A stretch of 64,000 bases of DNA, from the NCBI GenBank assembly GCA_016764915.1, contig JAESQY010000090.1:62001-126000 (forward strand), written 5' to 3'. Under the pieces are notes generated by a model. The model was not told the DNA's origin. It made no database searches and saw only the letters and a list, made by a program, of their open reading frames with translations. This DNA is from Aliivibrio sp. GTDB lineage: Bacteria; Pseudomonadota; Gammaproteobacteria; Enterobacterales; Vibrionaceae. Positions 34,863 through 45,050 of the stretch are shown here, in pieces (position 1 is the stretch's first letter; the number at the start of each line of letters is the position of its first letter). Made by a program: the position numbers and the translations under genes.

Positions 34863-35629
34863 TGGTTATGGACTCCGTTGAGACAGAAATACCTCAGGTT
34901 GAAAAAGTGATATTAGAGATTGTCTACCAAGATGAATTCTTAGTTGCTGTGAATAAACCTGCTGGAATGTTAGTGCATCGCTCTTGGTTAGACAGACACG
35001 AAACCCTGTTTGTCATGCAGACATTGCGGGATCAAATTGGTCAACATGTTTTCCCCTTGCATCGTCTTGATCGCCCAACCTCAGGTGTGTTGTTTTTTGC
35101 ACTTTCGAGTGAGGTCGCATCAAAAGTGATGCCTCTCTTTGCAGGGCGAGAGATTAAAAAAACCTATCATGCCATTGTCAGAGGTTGGATTACTGAAGCG
35201 GCAATATTGGATTATCCTCTGGTTACAGAGCAAGATCGGATAGCGGATAAAAAAGCGACCAAAGAGCCAGAAGCTAAAGAGGCGGTGACTGAATATAAAC
35301 CGTTAGCTGAGGTAGAAGTCCCTTTTTCAACCGGACGCTTTCCAACCAGTCGTTATTCGTTGATTGAGATGAAACCACATACTGGCCGGAAACATCAATT
35401 GCGTCGACATATGCACCATTTAAGCCACCCAATTATAGGTGATACTAGTCATGGTGATGGGCGACATAATCGACTTTTTCGTGAACACTATGACTGTCAT
35501 CGTCTGATGCTCCATGCGTCTGAATTAAGCTTTACCCATCCGATCACAGGTCTACAAGTGACGATTAAGGCGGAGTTTGATGAGGTTTGGTTACGATTAA
35601 TGTCAGCGTTTGAATGGCAGGTGGAATAA
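34862..35629 (+). CDS. truC: tRNA pseudouridine(65) synthase TruC
   Basis: A 255-residue RluA-family enzyme. The catalytic aspartate is in PLHRLDRPTSGVLFFA; other blocks are LVAVNKPAGMLVHRS and MKPHTGRKHQLRRHM. TruC makes pseudouridine at position 65 of tRNA-Ile and tRNA-Asp. The alternatives RluA/RluC/RluD are unlikely given the length, the lack of an S4 domain and the yqcC partner. The start ATG at 34862 overlaps the yqcC stop; a second ATG is two codons on. Confidence 0.93.
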   Translation: MVMDSVETEIPQVEKVILEIVYQDEFLVAVNKPAGMLVHRSWLDRHETLFVMQTLRDQIGQHVFPLHRLDRPTSGVLFFALSSEVASKVMPLFAGREIKKTYHAIVRGWITEAAILDYPLVTEQDRIADKKATKEPEAKEAVTEYKPLAEVEVPFSTGRFPTSRYSLIEMKPHTGRKHQLRRHMHHLSHPIIGDTSHGDGRHNRLFREHYDCHRLMLHASELSFTHPITGLQVTIKAEFDEVWLRLMSAFEWQVE

Positions 35630-35674
35630 AAAACGTGAGTACAAAAGTTAGACAACATAACGAACTTTGTACTC
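35628..35674 (-). terminator. Convergent terminator between truC and yaeH
   Basis: GAGTACAAA (35637-35645) pairs with TTTGTACTC (35666-35674), with extra GTT/AAC pairs inside. On the minus strand it is followed by six T, so it ends yaeH. The truC stop overlaps its edge. Confidence 0.75.
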
Positions 35675-35682
35675 ATATTCGG

Positions 35683-36063
35683 CTATTTTAGCTTCGCTAG
35701 ATCCGCTTCAATTTCAGAAATTTTACTTGAAACCACTTTTTCCAGATGACGAAGGTCTATTAAGATTTTCTTTTTAATATCGACGGGAGTTGATGATTGA
35801 CGGGTGATTTTATTTAACTCATCAATGATCAAAGTAAGGTTACGGTTAATCTCTGTCACTTCTTTATATCTGCGATCACTGCTGCTCACTAATACATTTT
35901 TGCGTTGACGCGGGTACTTATATTTTACACTTTTCGCTAAAAAATCACCTTTCTCTTTAACAAAATAGATTTTTAAAATATCAGTTTGTGATTCTTGGCG
36001 AAGTGAATAACGTTCAATTTTCTCTGGTTCAGTTATGCCTAAACCTTTGAGGTGTGGATACAT
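35683..36063 (-). CDS. yaeH: UPF0325 / YaeH family protein
   Basis: A 126-residue protein starting [20 protein letters not shown], very close to E. coli YaeH ([20 protein letters not shown]). [13 protein letters not shown] and [19 protein letters not shown] follow. The function is unknown. In E. coli yaeH lies close to the map-glnD-dapD region, and here it is next to glnD, so the neighbourhood is conserved. Confidence 0.93.
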   Translation of the reverse strand: MYPHLKGLGITEPEKIERYSLRQESQTDILKIYFVKEKGDFLAKSVKYKYPRQRKNVLVSSSDRRYKEVTEINRNLTLIIDELNKITRQSSTPVDIKKKILIDLRHLEKVVSSKISEIEADLAKLK

Positions 36064-36179
36064 AGAAACCCCATTGCTGTAATTGGAAGGTAAAATAAGT
36101 GTTACGAAAAATAACTTTAGCAGCAGAAGTTACTTGGTTATAGCCATTCTTTAAAACAAAGCAAAGAGTTGTGGAGAAG

Positions 36180-36210
36180 ATCGCTCTTATTCATCTAAAT
36201 TAAGAGCGAT
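36180..36210 (-). other. Hairpin 3' of glnD
   Basis: ATCGCTCTTA (36180-36189) pairs with TAAGAGCGAT (36201-36210), a perfect 10-bp stem with an 11-nt loop. No T-run follows on the minus strand. It may stabilise or partly terminate the glnD mRNA. Confidence 0.45.
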
Positions 36211-36228
36211 TATTTGAGGGCAATATTT

Positions 36229-38859
36229 TTAGTCTGAATCTTCAAGTTGCTGAATGTTTTTCAAAAGAGCAGATTGTAATTGGTCTTGTTGTTTTGTGGT
36301 TAAAGGCGTGCCTTGCTCAGAAGTTATAATGAAGAGATCTTCTGCTCGCTCGCCGATGGTTGATATTTTTGCAGCATGCAGATTAATGTTCAGTGATGAT
36401 AGTGTGACACTGATGATCGTCAATAATCCTGGTATATCTAATGCGACCAATTCTAATAACGTTCTTTTCCCTGTTTTGGTAGGCAGAAAATCGACTTGAG
36501 TTTTTACATGAAAATGCTGCAAGTTTCTAGGGGTTCTGCGTATTCGAATTTCGGGTGCACACTCTTGTTCTAAAATATGGGTTAGCTGCTCAACAATTTG
36601 GCTATGACGGTCCATATCAATGAGCTGATTTTTATGATCGAGAATGATAAACGTATCTAACGAATAGCCATCCTTACTGGTCATTATTTGAGCATTTAAA
36701 ATGGTGAAATTACGGCGATCTAACTCAGCCACAACCGTAGCAAAAAGTTTTGGTTTATCTTTACTGTAAACAAACAGTTCAGTGCCACCTCTTGCCGATT
36801 CATTACTAATTAAAACCTGTGTCTTGTTGTTATTATTCTTACGTAAATAAGAGGTATGCCAAGTGATCTGTTTTGGCGTGTGTCTTAAAAAATAATCGGC
36901 TTTGAATCTACGCCATAACAATTCGATCTCTCTTGGGGCAAAGTTCTCACTGCGCAGTTGAGCAGAGGCGATAAACTGATTATGGCGAATACGCTCACGG
37001 AGATCGGGTGGATTTTCTAAACCGCGTCTGAGGGCACGTTGAGTCGAATAATAGAGCTCTGCAATTAATGTTCTCTTCCAACTGTTCCATAAATTGGGAT
37101 TGGTAGCACAGATATCGGCCACAGTTAGGCAGACGAGGTAGTCTAAGCAGTCCTCTTCACGAACGATTTTTGCAAATTCAGTAATGACTTCAGGGTCATA
37201 AATATCTCGTCGTTGGGCTGTCACTGACATTAGAAGGTGATTTTTGACTAACCACGATACCAGTTTAGCTTCAGGTTTAGAGAAGCCGTGATCAAGACAA
37301 AATTCCAGTGCATCAACAGCGCCAATTTCAGAATGATCGCCGCCACGACCTTTTCCTATATCATGAAAAATAGCCGCAATCAGTAACAGTTCCTTTTTGA
37401 TGATTTTAGGGTAAACATCGCAACAGATGGGATGAAGCTCTTTATATTCGACATGTGAGAACTTATTGATGTGGTTAAGTAAACGCATGCTGTGTTCGTC
37501 AACGGTATAGACATGGAATAGATCAAACTGCATCTGTCCGACAATTTGACTCCATTGTGGAAGATAAGCGGGAAGTACGCCTAATTTGTGCATTAAATTG
37601 AACGCCTTGACCAGCGCATTGGGATGACGAAGCAAGGCTACAAATTTCTCTTTGGCTTCGGGAATTTCACACAAAAATTTATTCAGACGCCTGCGAGCGG
37701 TTCTTAGTTGCCTCAGTGTTGGTGGATTTACCCCTTCAATCGCTGAGTTGTTAGCAATATGAAGAAACATATCAAGAATACTTTCAGGTCTGGCTTGAAA
37801 CAGTGCGGGTTTTCTCGCTTCGATTAAGCTTCCTCTTACCTGGAAATCGTCATCAATAATAACCGCGGCAGGCTCCTCACCTTTATGTAAAATAGCTTGG
37901 TCAAAGAGTTTTAATAACATGGTATTGAGTTCAGTGACTCGCCTTAGCGTGCGATAGAACTCTTTCATCATCCGTTCAACGCCACGATTTCCGTGATCAA
38001 CAATGCCTAAATGTTCAGCGACCTGAGCTTGATGACCAAAAGTAAGACGGTTGTCGTAACGTTTTAATTCAAGGTGAAGTGCAAAACGGACTCGCCATAA
38101 ATAATTTTGGCACTCAACTAACTCTCGAAATTCAGCATCGGTTAAAAAGCCATAAACGCTCATCTCATGTAAGGAGGTTGCGCCAAAGTGGCGGCGAGCT
38201 ACCCAACTTAGGGTGTGAATATCCCGTAAACCACCTGGGGTAGATTTAATATCGGGTTCTAAGTTATAAGCCGTATCATGAAAGCGAGCATGTCGTTCAC
38301 GTTGCTCTGATAACTTGGCTTGATAGAAAGCTTCACTGGGCCAAAAAAGCGGTGATACAATTACTTGTTGTAGCTGCTCAAAGGTCTCTGCACAACCGTA
38401 TAACAGTCTGGACTCTTGTAAGTTTGTAGCGACAGTGATGTCATCTTTACCAATCTCAAAACATTGCTTGACGGTTCTGACACTGTGGCCGACTTCCAAA
38501 CGAAGATCCCACAAAAAAGTGAGGAATTCACTGACTACCTCACCGTTTTTAGTGGTTAATGGTGATTCAGATAAGATAAGTAGGTCAATGTCGGATAAGG
38601 GATGAAGCTCCTCTCTACCATAACCACCTACCGCTACTAATGAGAGCTTGATGGTTGTATCGAGTTTGTAGTGAGCCCAAAGGCGTCTGAGAAGGTTATC
38701 AATATACTGTGAACGTTCTAGAACTAGGCTCGCGACTGGATAATGTTGAATAAACTGCTGTTTTTGCTGTTCTGCAAAAATAGACAGTTGTTCACGAACA
38801 AAAAAAGAAGTGATCTGTTCACTGCTTAATTCATTAGGGGGAATGAGAGCGTTAAGCAT
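36229..38859 (-). CDS. glnD: Bifunctional uridylyltransferase / uridylyl-removing enzyme
   Basis: An 876-residue protein of normal GlnD length (E. coli 890). In order: nucleotidyltransferase motif GGYGREELHPLSDIDLLIL (about residues 78-96), the GlnD linker, the HD hydrolase motif FHDIGKGRGGDHSEIG (about 495-510) and two C-terminal ACT domains (TELFVYSKDKPKLFATVV; LLELVALDIPGLLTIIS). It adds UMP to PII when glutamine is low and removes it when glutamine is high. Its target glnB is in this window at 61258. AAGGA precedes the ATG. The gene is downstream of map on the same strand. Confidence 0.97.
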   Translation of the reverse strand: MLNALIPPNELSSEQITSFFVREQLSIFAEQQKQQFIQHYPVASLVLERSQYIDNLLRRLWAHYKLDTTIKLSLVAVGGYGREELHPLSDIDLLILSESPLTTKNGEVVSEFLTFLWDLRLEVGHSVRTVKQCFEIGKDDITVATNLQESRLLYGCAETFEQLQQVIVSPLFWPSEAFYQAKLSEQRERHARFHDTAYNLEPDIKSTPGGLRDIHTLSWVARRHFGATSLHEMSVYGFLTDAEFRELVECQNYLWRVRFALHLELKRYDNRLTFGHQAQVAEHLGIVDHGNRGVERMMKEFYRTLRRVTELNTMLLKLFDQAILHKGEEPAAVIIDDDFQVRGSLIEARKPALFQARPESILDMFLHIANNSAIEGVNPPTLRQLRTARRRLNKFLCEIPEAKEKFVALLRHPNALVKAFNLMHKLGVLPAYLPQWSQIVGQMQFDLFHVYTVDEHSMRLLNHINKFSHVEYKELHPICCDVYPKIIKKELLLIAAIFHDIGKGRGGDHSEIGAVDALEFCLDHGFSKPEAKLVSWLVKNHLLMSVTAQRRDIYDPEVITEFAKIVREEDCLDYLVCLTVADICATNPNLWNSWKRTLIAELYYSTQRALRRGLENPPDLRERIRHNQFIASAQLRSENFAPREIELLWRRFKADYFLRHTPKQITWHTSYLRKNNNNKTQVLISNESARGGTELFVYSKDKPKLFATVVAELDRRNFTILNAQIMTSKDGYSLDTFIILDHKNQLIDMDRHSQIVEQLTHILEQECAPEIRIRRTPRNLQHFHVKTQVDFLPTKTGKRTLLELVALDIPGLLTIISVTLSSLNINLHAAKISTIGERAEDLFIITSEQGTPLTTKQQDQLQSALLKNIQQLEDSD

Positions 38860-38944
38860 GGCGTTCCTTGCAGCTTATTGAGATCAAGATAATTGAGCAA
38901 CTCGGCGATTAATACCGAACTGCTCGACTGGTGTAATGCAGAGT

Positions 38945-39823
38945 TTACTTATTATTAAAAAACCTCGGTATGTGTTCATCTGAACGCAGTGTTAATACTT
39001 CACAACCATTTTTTGTTACCAGAAGAGTATGCTCCCATTGTGCCGTGTTCTTGCCATCAACGGTATAGACAGTCCAGCTATCTTCTTCATCAACTACACA
39101 ACCGAATTTACCAGCATTGATCATTGGTTCGATGGTAAAACACATTCCCTCTTTAAGAATGGTTTTATCATTGTTTTTGTAGTGAACGACTTGAGGGTCT
39201 TCATGGAATCCTTTACCAATACCATGACCACAAAAATCTCGAACAATGGAGTATTTATTCTTAGGGTTTTTTTTGTTGTTATTTTTGATGTGTTTTTCAA
39301 TTGCGGTGCCAATATCACCAAGTCGGACACCAGGGCGCACTTTGCGCATACCGACGTAGAGAGATTCTTGAGCGACGCTGCATAAACGACTGTTAGGTTG
39401 AGAAACATCGCCAACAAGAAACATTTTTGAGGAGTCTCCGTGGTAACCCACAGGTCGAGTATCTAAGTTAGCATTAGGGTCATCAGGAATAATGACAGTA
39501 ATATCTACGTTCAGAATATCGCCATTTTTTAATACCGCTGGTTTTACTTCACCAGAGGAGCCTTGCTCATCCGCTGACGCCGGGATACCATGACAGACAA
39601 CGTGGTTGATCGACGTACAGATCGCTTTGGTAAAGCCATGATAATTTAATGGCGCAGAATAGGCGTTATTATGACGGGAAAAGTCATCACAAATTGTATT
39701 GAGTTCTTCGGTAGTTACACCGACAACAATATAAGATTCAATCATCTCTAATACTTCAGCGGCAAGTTTGCCAGCCAGTCGCATTTTTTCTATCTCTTCA
39801 GCGGTTTTTATTATTACACTCAT
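38945..39823 (-). CDS. map: Type I methionine aminopeptidase
   Basis: A 292-residue enzyme (E. coli 264). It starts MSVIIKTAEEIEKMRLAGKLAAEVL. Metal ligands are in LNVDITVII, GDSSKMFLVGDVS, FCGHGIGKGFHEDPQV, CFTIEPMIN and WEHTLLVT. It removes the initiator Met from new proteins. The extra length comes mainly from two inserts, after HGIPA (about residues 102-112) and around PDDPNANLDTRPVGY, a feature of Vibrionaceae-type Map. A longer open frame to 39988 crosses the rpsB promoter and is not coding. It is divergent from rpsB as in E. coli. Confidence 0.95.
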   Translation of the reverse strand: MSVIIKTAEEIEKMRLAGKLAAEVLEMIESYIVVGVTTEELNTICDDFSRHNNAYSAPLNYHGFTKAICTSINHVVCHGIPASADEQGSSGEVKPAVLKNGDILNVDITVIIPDDPNANLDTRPVGYHGDSSKMFLVGDVSQPNSRLCSVAQESLYVGMRKVRPGVRLGDIGTAIEKHIKNNNKKNPKNKYSIVRDFCGHGIGKGFHEDPQVVHYKNNDKTILKEGMCFTIEPMINAGKFGCVVDEEDSWTVYTVDGKNTAQWEHTLLVTKNGCEVLTLRSDEHIPRFFNNK

Positions 39824-39938
39824 TATCTCTACTCTACTAACCACAGGTATGGAATCAAACCATGTTACCAGTGACGAAGCAATGAGGAAACTCCAGAGTA
39901 AAAAATGATGAAAACAGTGGCTATTGATGACTGTTTTA

Positions 39939-39953
39939 TGGTATAAAGCGCGC
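39939..39953 (+). promoter_or_regulatory. rpsB promoter with extended -10 and GC-rich discriminator
   Basis: TGGTATAAA (39939-39947) gives an extended -10, followed at once by GCGCGCC. GC-rich discriminators are typical of stringently controlled ribosomal promoters, which are repressed by ppGpp and DksA. No good -35 is seen at the right spacing. Confidence 0.65.
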
Positions 39954-40113
39954 CGGATCCATGATCTTTGGATTGTGCATTCGAACACAAATTACTTTAA
40001 ATCACACACATTCCGACACATGTTCCGGGGTGCCGTACGGCCTGATTAATATCAAGCTAATAAGGTCGGTGACATGGGGAGTGTGGAGGCCTAACCCCAT
40101 AGAGGAATTATCA
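39954..40113 (+). ncRNA. rpsB 5' leader (t44 RNA, S2 autoregulation element)
   Basis: The 160-nt leader matches the conserved gammaproteobacterial rpsB leader known as t44. It contains CACATGTTCCGGGGTGCCG, a GGCCT/AGGTC stem, then GGTGACATGGGG paired with CCCCAT (40074-40079 with 40095-40100), ending just before GAGGAATT, the rpsB ribosome binding site. In E. coli, S2 protein binds this leader and represses rpsB-tsf translation. A reading frame through it exists but ignores this structure. Confidence 0.75.
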
Positions 40114-40845
40114 ATGGCTACTATATCAATGCGCGACATGCTTCAAGCTGGTGTTCACTTCGGTCACCAAACTCGTTACTGGAATCCAAAAATGAAGCCA
40201 TTCATTTTCGGTTCACGTAATAAGGTTCATATCATCAACTTAGAATCTACTGTTCCAATGTTCAACGAAGCACTAGCTGAGTTAGGCAAAATTGGTTCAC
40301 GTAAAGGTAAGGTTCTTTTTGTTGGAACTAAGCGTGCCGCATCTGAAGCTGTTAAAGAAGCTGCAATCGAGTGCAATCAGTACTACGTTAACAACCGTTG
40401 GTTGGGTGGTATGCTGACTAACTACAAAACTGTACGTCAGTCAATCAAACGTCTGAAAGAGTATGAAGCACAGTCTCAAGATGGCACTTTCGAAAAAATC
40501 ACTAAGAAAGAAGCGCTAATGCGTACTCGTTCTATGGAAAAACTAGAGCGTTCTCTAGGCGGAATCAAGAACATGGGTGGTCTTCCAGACGCACTTTTTG
40601 TTATTGATGCTGATCACGAACATATTGCGATTAAAGAAGCAAACAATCTAGGTATTCCAGTATTTGCTATTGTTGATACTAACTCAGACCCAGATGGCGT
40701 TGACTACGTTATCCCTGGTAACGATGACGCAATTCGCGCTATCAAACTTTACCTAGCCACTGTTGGCCAAGCTGTAACTGAAGGTCGTAACCAAGATCTA
40801 GTAGTTCAAGCTGAGCAAGACGGTTTCGTAGAAGAAGCTAAATAA
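40114..40845 (+). CDS. rpsB: 30S ribosomal protein S2
   Basis: A 243-residue protein starting [27 protein letters not shown], typical of S2 (E. coli 241). [19 protein letters not shown] and [20 protein letters not shown] are conserved. GAGGAATT lies upstream of the ATG. S2 binds the 30S head late in assembly and represses its own operon. It is first in the rpsB-tsf pair; a hairpin with T-tract sits between the two genes. Confidence 0.98.
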   Translation: MATISMRDMLQAGVHFGHQTRYWNPKMKPFIFGSRNKVHIINLESTVPMFNEALAELGKIGSRKGKVLFVGTKRAASEAVKEAAIECNQYYVNNRWLGGMLTNYKTVRQSIKRLKEYEAQSQDGTFEKITKKEALMRTRSMEKLERSLGGIKNMGGLPDALFVIDADHEHIAIKEANNLGIPVFAIVDTNSDPDGVDYVIPGNDDAIRAIKLYLATVGQAVTEGRNQDLVVQAEQDGFVEEAK

Positions 40846-40915
40846 TTTTACTAAGTGAAATTATTTAGTTCGCTCCTGGTGAGTCTCTTAACTTTATAAG
40901 TTAAGCATAGTTAGC

Positions 40916-40945
40916 AGGGGCCGGTATTCTGGCCCCTTATTTTTA
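40916..40945 (+). terminator. rpsB-tsf intercistronic attenuator/terminator
   Basis: AGGGGCC pairs with GGCCCCT around an 8-nt loop, followed by TATTTTTAATTTT. Some transcripts would end here, lowering tsf relative to rpsB. A second perfect hairpin (CTTAACT/AGTTAAG) lies at 40887-40905. Confidence 0.8.
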
Positions 40946-40980
40946 ATTTTCCATTCAGTGGAATTATCGAGGATTAAACA

Positions 40981-41829
40981 ATGGCAACTGTTACTGCTGC
41001 TCTAGTTAAAGAACTGCGCGAACGTACTAGCGCAGGCATGATGGATTGTAAGAAAGCGCTTGTTGAAGCGAATGCTGATATTGAATTAGCAATCGAAAAC
41101 ATGCGTAAAAGTGGCGCGGCTAAAGCAGCTAAAAAAGCGGGTCGTGTTGCAGCTGAAGGAATCATCTTAATTAAAGAATCTGCAGGTGTTGCTGCTATTC
41201 TTGAAATTAACTGTGAAACAGATTTCGTTGCAAAAGATGCTAGTTTCCTTGCATTTGCAAACGAAGTTGCTGAAACAGCATTGGCTGAAAAACTAGACGC
41301 AGCTGCACTTCAAGCTAAATTTGAAGAACAACGTGCTGCACTAGTAGCTAAAATCGGTGAGAACATGAGCATTCGCCGTGTTGAATTCATCGAAGGCGAT
41401 GTGGTTGGTTCTTACCGTCACGGTGAGCGTATTGGTGTTGTTGTTGCTGCTTCTGGCGCAGACGCTGAAACTATCAAGCACATTGCAATGCACATTGCAG
41501 CATCTAAGCCTGAGTATGTTACTCCTGATGATGTACCTGCTGATGTTGTTGAAAAAGAAAAACAAATTCAAATCGAAATCGCTATTCAGTCTGGTAAGCC
41601 TGCTGAAATTGCAGAGAAAATGGTTATTGGCCGTATGAAGAAATTCACTGGCGAAGTTTCTCTGACTGGTCAAGCGTTCGTAATGGACCCTTCTCAAACT
41701 GTTGGCCAAATGCTTAAAGCTAAAGGTGCTTCAGTAACTAACTTTATCCGCTTAGAAGTGGGTGAAGGTATTGAGAAAGTGGCTGAAATGAGCTTTGCAG
41801 ACGAAGTTGCATTAGTTCAAAAAGGTTAA
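40981..41829 (+). CDS. tsf: Elongation factor Ts
   Basis: A 282-residue protein (E. coli 283) starting [20 protein letters not shown], then [25 protein letters not shown]. The TDFV motif (ETDFVAKD), essential for nucleotide exchange on EF-Tu, is present near residue 80. It recycles EF-Tu-GDP to EF-Tu-GTP. It is coexpressed with rpsB and followed by its own terminator. Confidence 0.98.
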   Translation: MATVTAALVKELRERTSAGMMDCKKALVEANADIELAIENMRKSGAAKAAKKAGRVAAEGIILIKESAGVAAILEINCETDFVAKDASFLAFANEVAETALAEKLDAAALQAKFEEQRAALVAKIGENMSIRRVEFIEGDVVGSYRHGERIGVVVAASGADAETIKHIAMHIAASKPEYVTPDDVPADVVEKEKQIQIEIAIQSGKPAEIAEKMVIGRMKKFTGEVSLTGQAFVMDPSQTVGQMLKAKGASVTNFIRLEVGEGIEKVAEMSFADEVALVQKG

Positions 41830-41851
41830 TCCTAACTGTTAGGATAACATT

Positions 41852-41882
41852 AAGGACCGTGGCCAAGGCTGCGGTCTTTTTA
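41852..41882 (+). terminator. Terminator after tsf
   Basis: GACCG (41855-41859) and CGGTC (41872-41876) flank an imperfect loop with GGCC/GGCT, followed by TTTTT. Confidence 0.7.
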
Positions 41883-41920
41883 TAATTATCAATAAACAAA
41901 TCTCTTTGAAAGGTAAATTC

Positions 41921-42652
41921 ATGACGACTAACCCAAAGCCGACTTATCAACGTATTTTGCTTAAACTTAGTGGCGAGGCCCTTCAAGGAAATGAAGGCTT
42001 TGGCATCGACGCAACCATTCTTGATCGCATGGCTCAAGAGATAAAAGAGTTAGTTGAACTTGGTGTTCAAGTTGGTGTCGTGATTGGTGGCGGAAACTTA
42101 TTTCGTGGTGCCGGACTGGCTAAAGCAGGAATGAACAGAGTCGTGGGTGACCACATGGGGATGCTAGCAACGGTAATGAATGGCCTTGCGATGCGTGATG
42201 CGCTACATCGTGCTTATGTAAATGCACGAGTGATGTCCGCAATTCCTCTAAAGGGTGTGTGTGATGACTATAATTGGGCTAATGCGATAAGCCAGTTACG
42301 TGATGGCCGAGTGGTGATATTCGCAGCGGGAACGGGAAACCCTTTCTTTACGACTGACTCAGCAGCCTGTTTACGAGGCATTGAAATTGAAGCAGATATC
42401 GTGCTAAAAGCAACGAAAGTAGATGGTGTCTTTGATTGCGATCCTGTCGCTAACCCAGAAGCCAAACTTTATGATAAGCTTAGTTATAATACGATTTTAG
42501 AAAAAGAATTAAAAGTCATGGATTTAGCGGCATTTACGCTAGCACGTGATCATAACATGCCAATTCGCGTATTCAATATGAATAAACCAGGTTCGCTTCG
42601 CCGTGTTGTTTTAGGTGAAGATGAAGGTACATTAATTTCTGATTGTGATTGA
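41921..42652 (+). CDS. pyrH: UMP kinase
   Basis: A 243-residue amino-acid-kinase-fold enzyme. [44 protein letters not shown] and [16 protein letters not shown] are all family motifs. It phosphorylates UMP, is activated by GTP and inhibited by UTP, and is essential. AAAGG lies 7 nt before the ATG at 41921. It sits between tsf and frr as in E. coli. Confidence 0.98.
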   Translation: MTTNPKPTYQRILLKLSGEALQGNEGFGIDATILDRMAQEIKELVELGVQVGVVIGGGNLFRGAGLAKAGMNRVVGDHMGMLATVMNGLAMRDALHRAYVNARVMSAIPLKGVCDDYNWANAISQLRDGRVVIFAAGTGNPFFTTDSAACLRGIEIEADIVLKATKVDGVFDCDPVANPEAKLYDKLSYNTILEKELKVMDLAAFTLARDHNMPIRVFNMNKPGSLRRVVLGEDEGTLISDCD

Positions 42653-42693
42653 TCGCCACCGGCTAATGATAAACGAATATATAGGATGATATT

Positions 42694-43251
42694 GTGATTA
42701 ACGAAATCAAAAATGACGCTGAAGAGCGTATGGAAAAAAGCGTAGAAGCACTAAAAAGTAACCTTGCAAAAATCAGAACGGGTCGAGCACATCCAAGCTT
42801 GTTACAAGGTTTGACTGTTGAATATTACGGTGCATCGACGCCAATTAATCAAGTCGCTAATATTATAGCGGAAGATTCTCGTACTCTCGCCATTACTGTT
42901 TTTGATAAAGAGTTAGCTAAAGCGGTAGAAAAAGCAATAATGAAATCGAGCTTAGGTTTGAATCCGATGACTGCGGGAACGGTTATTCGTGTTCCACTTC
43001 CGGCATTAACAGAAGAGCGTCGTCGCGAGTTTGTGAAAATTGTTCGTGGAGAAGCAGAAGGCGGACGTGTTGCTATTCGTAACATTCGACGTGATGCCAA
43101 CGGTGATGTAAAAGCACTTCTTAAAGAGAAAGAGATCTCTGAAGATGATGATCATCGCGCTCAAGAGGAGATTCAAAAATTGACAGATGCAGCTGTTAAG
43201 TTAGTGGACTCTCTACTAGAAGTGAAAGAAAAAGAGTTAATGGAAGTTTAA
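42694..43251 (+). CDS. frr: Ribosome recycling factor
   Basis: A 185-residue protein with a GTG start at 42694 (AGGATGATATT upstream). The N-terminus [20 protein letters not shown] and block [12 protein letters not shown] match RRF, as does the C-terminal coiled-coil helix pair. With EF-G it splits post-termination ribosomes. It is essential and in the pyrH-frr arrangement. Confidence 0.97.
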   Translation: MINEIKNDAEERMEKSVEALKSNLAKIRTGRAHPSLLQGLTVEYYGASTPINQVANIIAEDSRTLAITVFDKELAKAVEKAIMKSSLGLNPMTAGTVIRVPLPALTEERRREFVKIVRGEAEGGRVAIRNIRRDANGDVKALLKEKEISEDDDHRAQEEIQKLTDAAVKLVDSLLEVKEKELMEV

Positions 43252-43275
43252 TTACCTCTACATTAATAAATGAAT

Positions 43276-43327
43276 AAGCGCTGAGTGATAATTGACATAA
43301 CGTCCACTGCGGCGCTTTTTATTTTTG
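43276..43327 (+). terminator. Terminator after frr
   Basis: AAGCGC (43276-43281) pairs with GCGCTT (43312-43317), with an inner AGTG/CACT pair, then TTTATTTTT. Confidence 0.7.
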
Positions 43328-43343
43328 TAAAGGAAGGAGCAAC

Positions 43344-44114
43344 ATGTCTGATATAACTAATGAGTCTGCACTGAACTCACAGGCACTGCCAAAACACATA
43401 GCCATCATCATGGATGGAAATGGGCGATGGGCCAAATCAAAAGGTAAAGCGCGAGTTTTCGGCCACAAAGCTGGAGTTGAAGCCGTAAGAGGCACAATAG
43501 CTGCAGCCAATAAATTAGGAATTACAGCGGTAACTCTTTTTGCTTTTAGTAGTGAAAACTGGCGCAGACCAGAAGAGGAAGTGACTTTGTTGATGGAGCT
43601 GTTTATGACAGTATTATCAAGAGAAGTAAAACGACTTCATAAAAATGGTATTCAACTGCGGGTTATTGGTGATAAGTCTCGATTCAGTTCTCGTTTACAG
43701 AAAAAAATTCAAGAAGCAGAAGAGTTAACTCGCCATAATTCTGGGTTAATGTTGAATATTGCTGCCAATTATGGTGGTAAGTGGGACATTACTCAGGCAG
43801 TGAAATCCATTGCTGAAGAGATCAAAACGGGCGCGATTGAAATTGACGACATCAATGAGTCATTAATATCTTCTCGTATTGAAATGGCCGATGAGCCGGA
43901 TGTAGATCTTCTCATTAGAACCGGTGGAGAGTGTCGGATCAGTAATTTTGTGCTATGGAAGTTAGCCTATGCTGAGATGTATTTTTCTGAACAATTTTGG
44001 CCAGATTTTAATGAAGAGAGCCTAGTCTCTGCTGTCACTTGGTTTGTTAATCGTGAGCGTCGTTTTGGGTGTACAAGTGAACAAGTGCGAGCGCTAATGG
44101 AAAGGCCCTCGTAG
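43344..44114 (+). CDS. uppS: Undecaprenyl diphosphate synthase
   Basis: A 256-residue cis-prenyltransferase. The catalytic aspartate is in [17 protein letters not shown], followed by [22 protein letters not shown] and [14 protein letters not shown]. Most homologues have Gln where this has Cys (RTGGEQRISNF). It makes the C55 carrier lipid for peptidoglycan and O-antigen. GGAAGGAG lies just before the ATG. It leads the uppS-cdsA-dxr-rseP-bamA series found in gammaproteobacteria. Confidence 0.97.
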   Translation: MSDITNESALNSQALPKHIAIIMDGNGRWAKSKGKARVFGHKAGVEAVRGTIAAANKLGITAVTLFAFSSENWRRPEEEVTLLMELFMTVLSREVKRLHKNGIQLRVIGDKSRFSSRLQKKIQEAEELTRHNSGLMLNIAANYGGKWDITQAVKSIAEEIKTGAIEIDDINESLISSRIEMADEPDVDLLIRTGGECRISNFVLWKLAYAEMYFSEQFWPDFNEESLVSAVTWFVNRERRFGCTSEQVRALMERPS

Positions 44115-44201
44115 TAAACACTGTAAATTTAACTAATATAATAATATGTATCAAACTAACCTTAGCCTTCAGGTTAGTGTATGACAGAGGACTGAGATAA
44201 T

Positions 44202-45041
44202 TTGAAACAACGTATAATTACAGCCCTGATTTTGGCACCATTAGTGATGGCAGGAATTTTCTTTCTACCTATTCAAGTTTTTTTTATCATTTTGGTCGCA
44301 GTGACGTTAGTCGGCTTTTGGGAATGGACTCAATTTGTAAAGGCTCAATCAAGAATAATTGCACTTCTCCCTTCAGTTATTGCTCTTGGGGCTTCAATGA
44401 TCTGGTTGCCCTTTGACGCAGTTAATCTTGCTCTGATTACAGAGCCTCATCAATACATGCTCACGATTGGTGTCATATGGTGGTTAATCGCCAGCCTTCT
44501 CGCCATGAGCTATCCAGTTTCTGCAAAACTTTGGCAAGAAAGTCGTGTATTACGACACTTGTTTGGTTGGTTATCGTTAATTCCATTTTTCTGGAGTATT
44601 GTTCTACTCAGAGCTCAGGTTGGAATCGATGACCAATACTACGGTGCAAAACTGGTGCTTCTTGTCTGCTTGTTGGTGTGGTCTGCGGATAGTGGCGCTT
44701 ATTTTGCTGGTAAATCACTTGGCAAACGTAAAATGGCACCTTCGGTTAGCCCGAATAAAACGGTTGAGGGTTTGATTGGCGGCATTGTTACGGCGATGAT
44801 TATCGGTTGGGGAGCTGTCGCCTTGTTTGATATACACTTTGACAGTATTGCCACTATGATCGGAATCTTCATGGTAACCGTGATTATATCCGTGTTGGGT
44901 GATTTGGTTGAGAGCATGTTCAAGCGCTCTTCAAATATCAAAGATAGTGGCACTATTATTCCTGGTCACGGTGGGATTTTAGACCGAATAGACAGCTTAA
45001 TAGCCGCTTTTCCTATCTTTGCGTTACTCTATTTTTGGTAA
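44202..45041 (+). CDS. cdsA: Phosphatidate cytidylyltransferase
   Basis: A 279-residue membrane protein with about eight helices. It starts MKQRIITALILAPLVMAGIF on a TTG codon; TGAG lies 5 nt before it. The CDP-diacylglycerol synthase signature is near the end: SMFKRSSNIKDSGTIIPGHGGILDRIDSL. It converts phosphatidic acid and CTP into CDP-diacylglycerol, the precursor of all phospholipids here. Confidence 0.95.
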   Translation: MKQRIITALILAPLVMAGIFFLPIQVFFIILVAVTLVGFWEWTQFVKAQSRIIALLPSVIALGASMIWLPFDAVNLALITEPHQYMLTIGVIWWLIASLLAMSYPVSAKLWQESRVLRHLFGWLSLIPFFWSIVLLRAQVGIDDQYYGAKLVLLVCLLVWSADSGAYFAGKSLGKRKMAPSVSPNKTVEGLIGGIVTAMIIGWGAVALFDIHFDSIATMIGIFMVTVIISVLGDLVESMFKRSSNIKDSGTIIPGHGGILDRIDSLIAAFPIFALLYFW

Positions 45042-45050
45042 TTTATCCTT

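Noticed and set aside
39824-39988. N-terminal extension of map by about 55 residues
   Set aside because: It covers the rpsB promoter region, is unlike Map, and MSVIIKTAEEIEKMR at 39823 matches the family start.
39961-40113. N-terminal extension of rpsB in frame
   Set aside because: It is the structured t44-type leader; [10 protein letters not shown] with its own GAGGAATT site is the true start.
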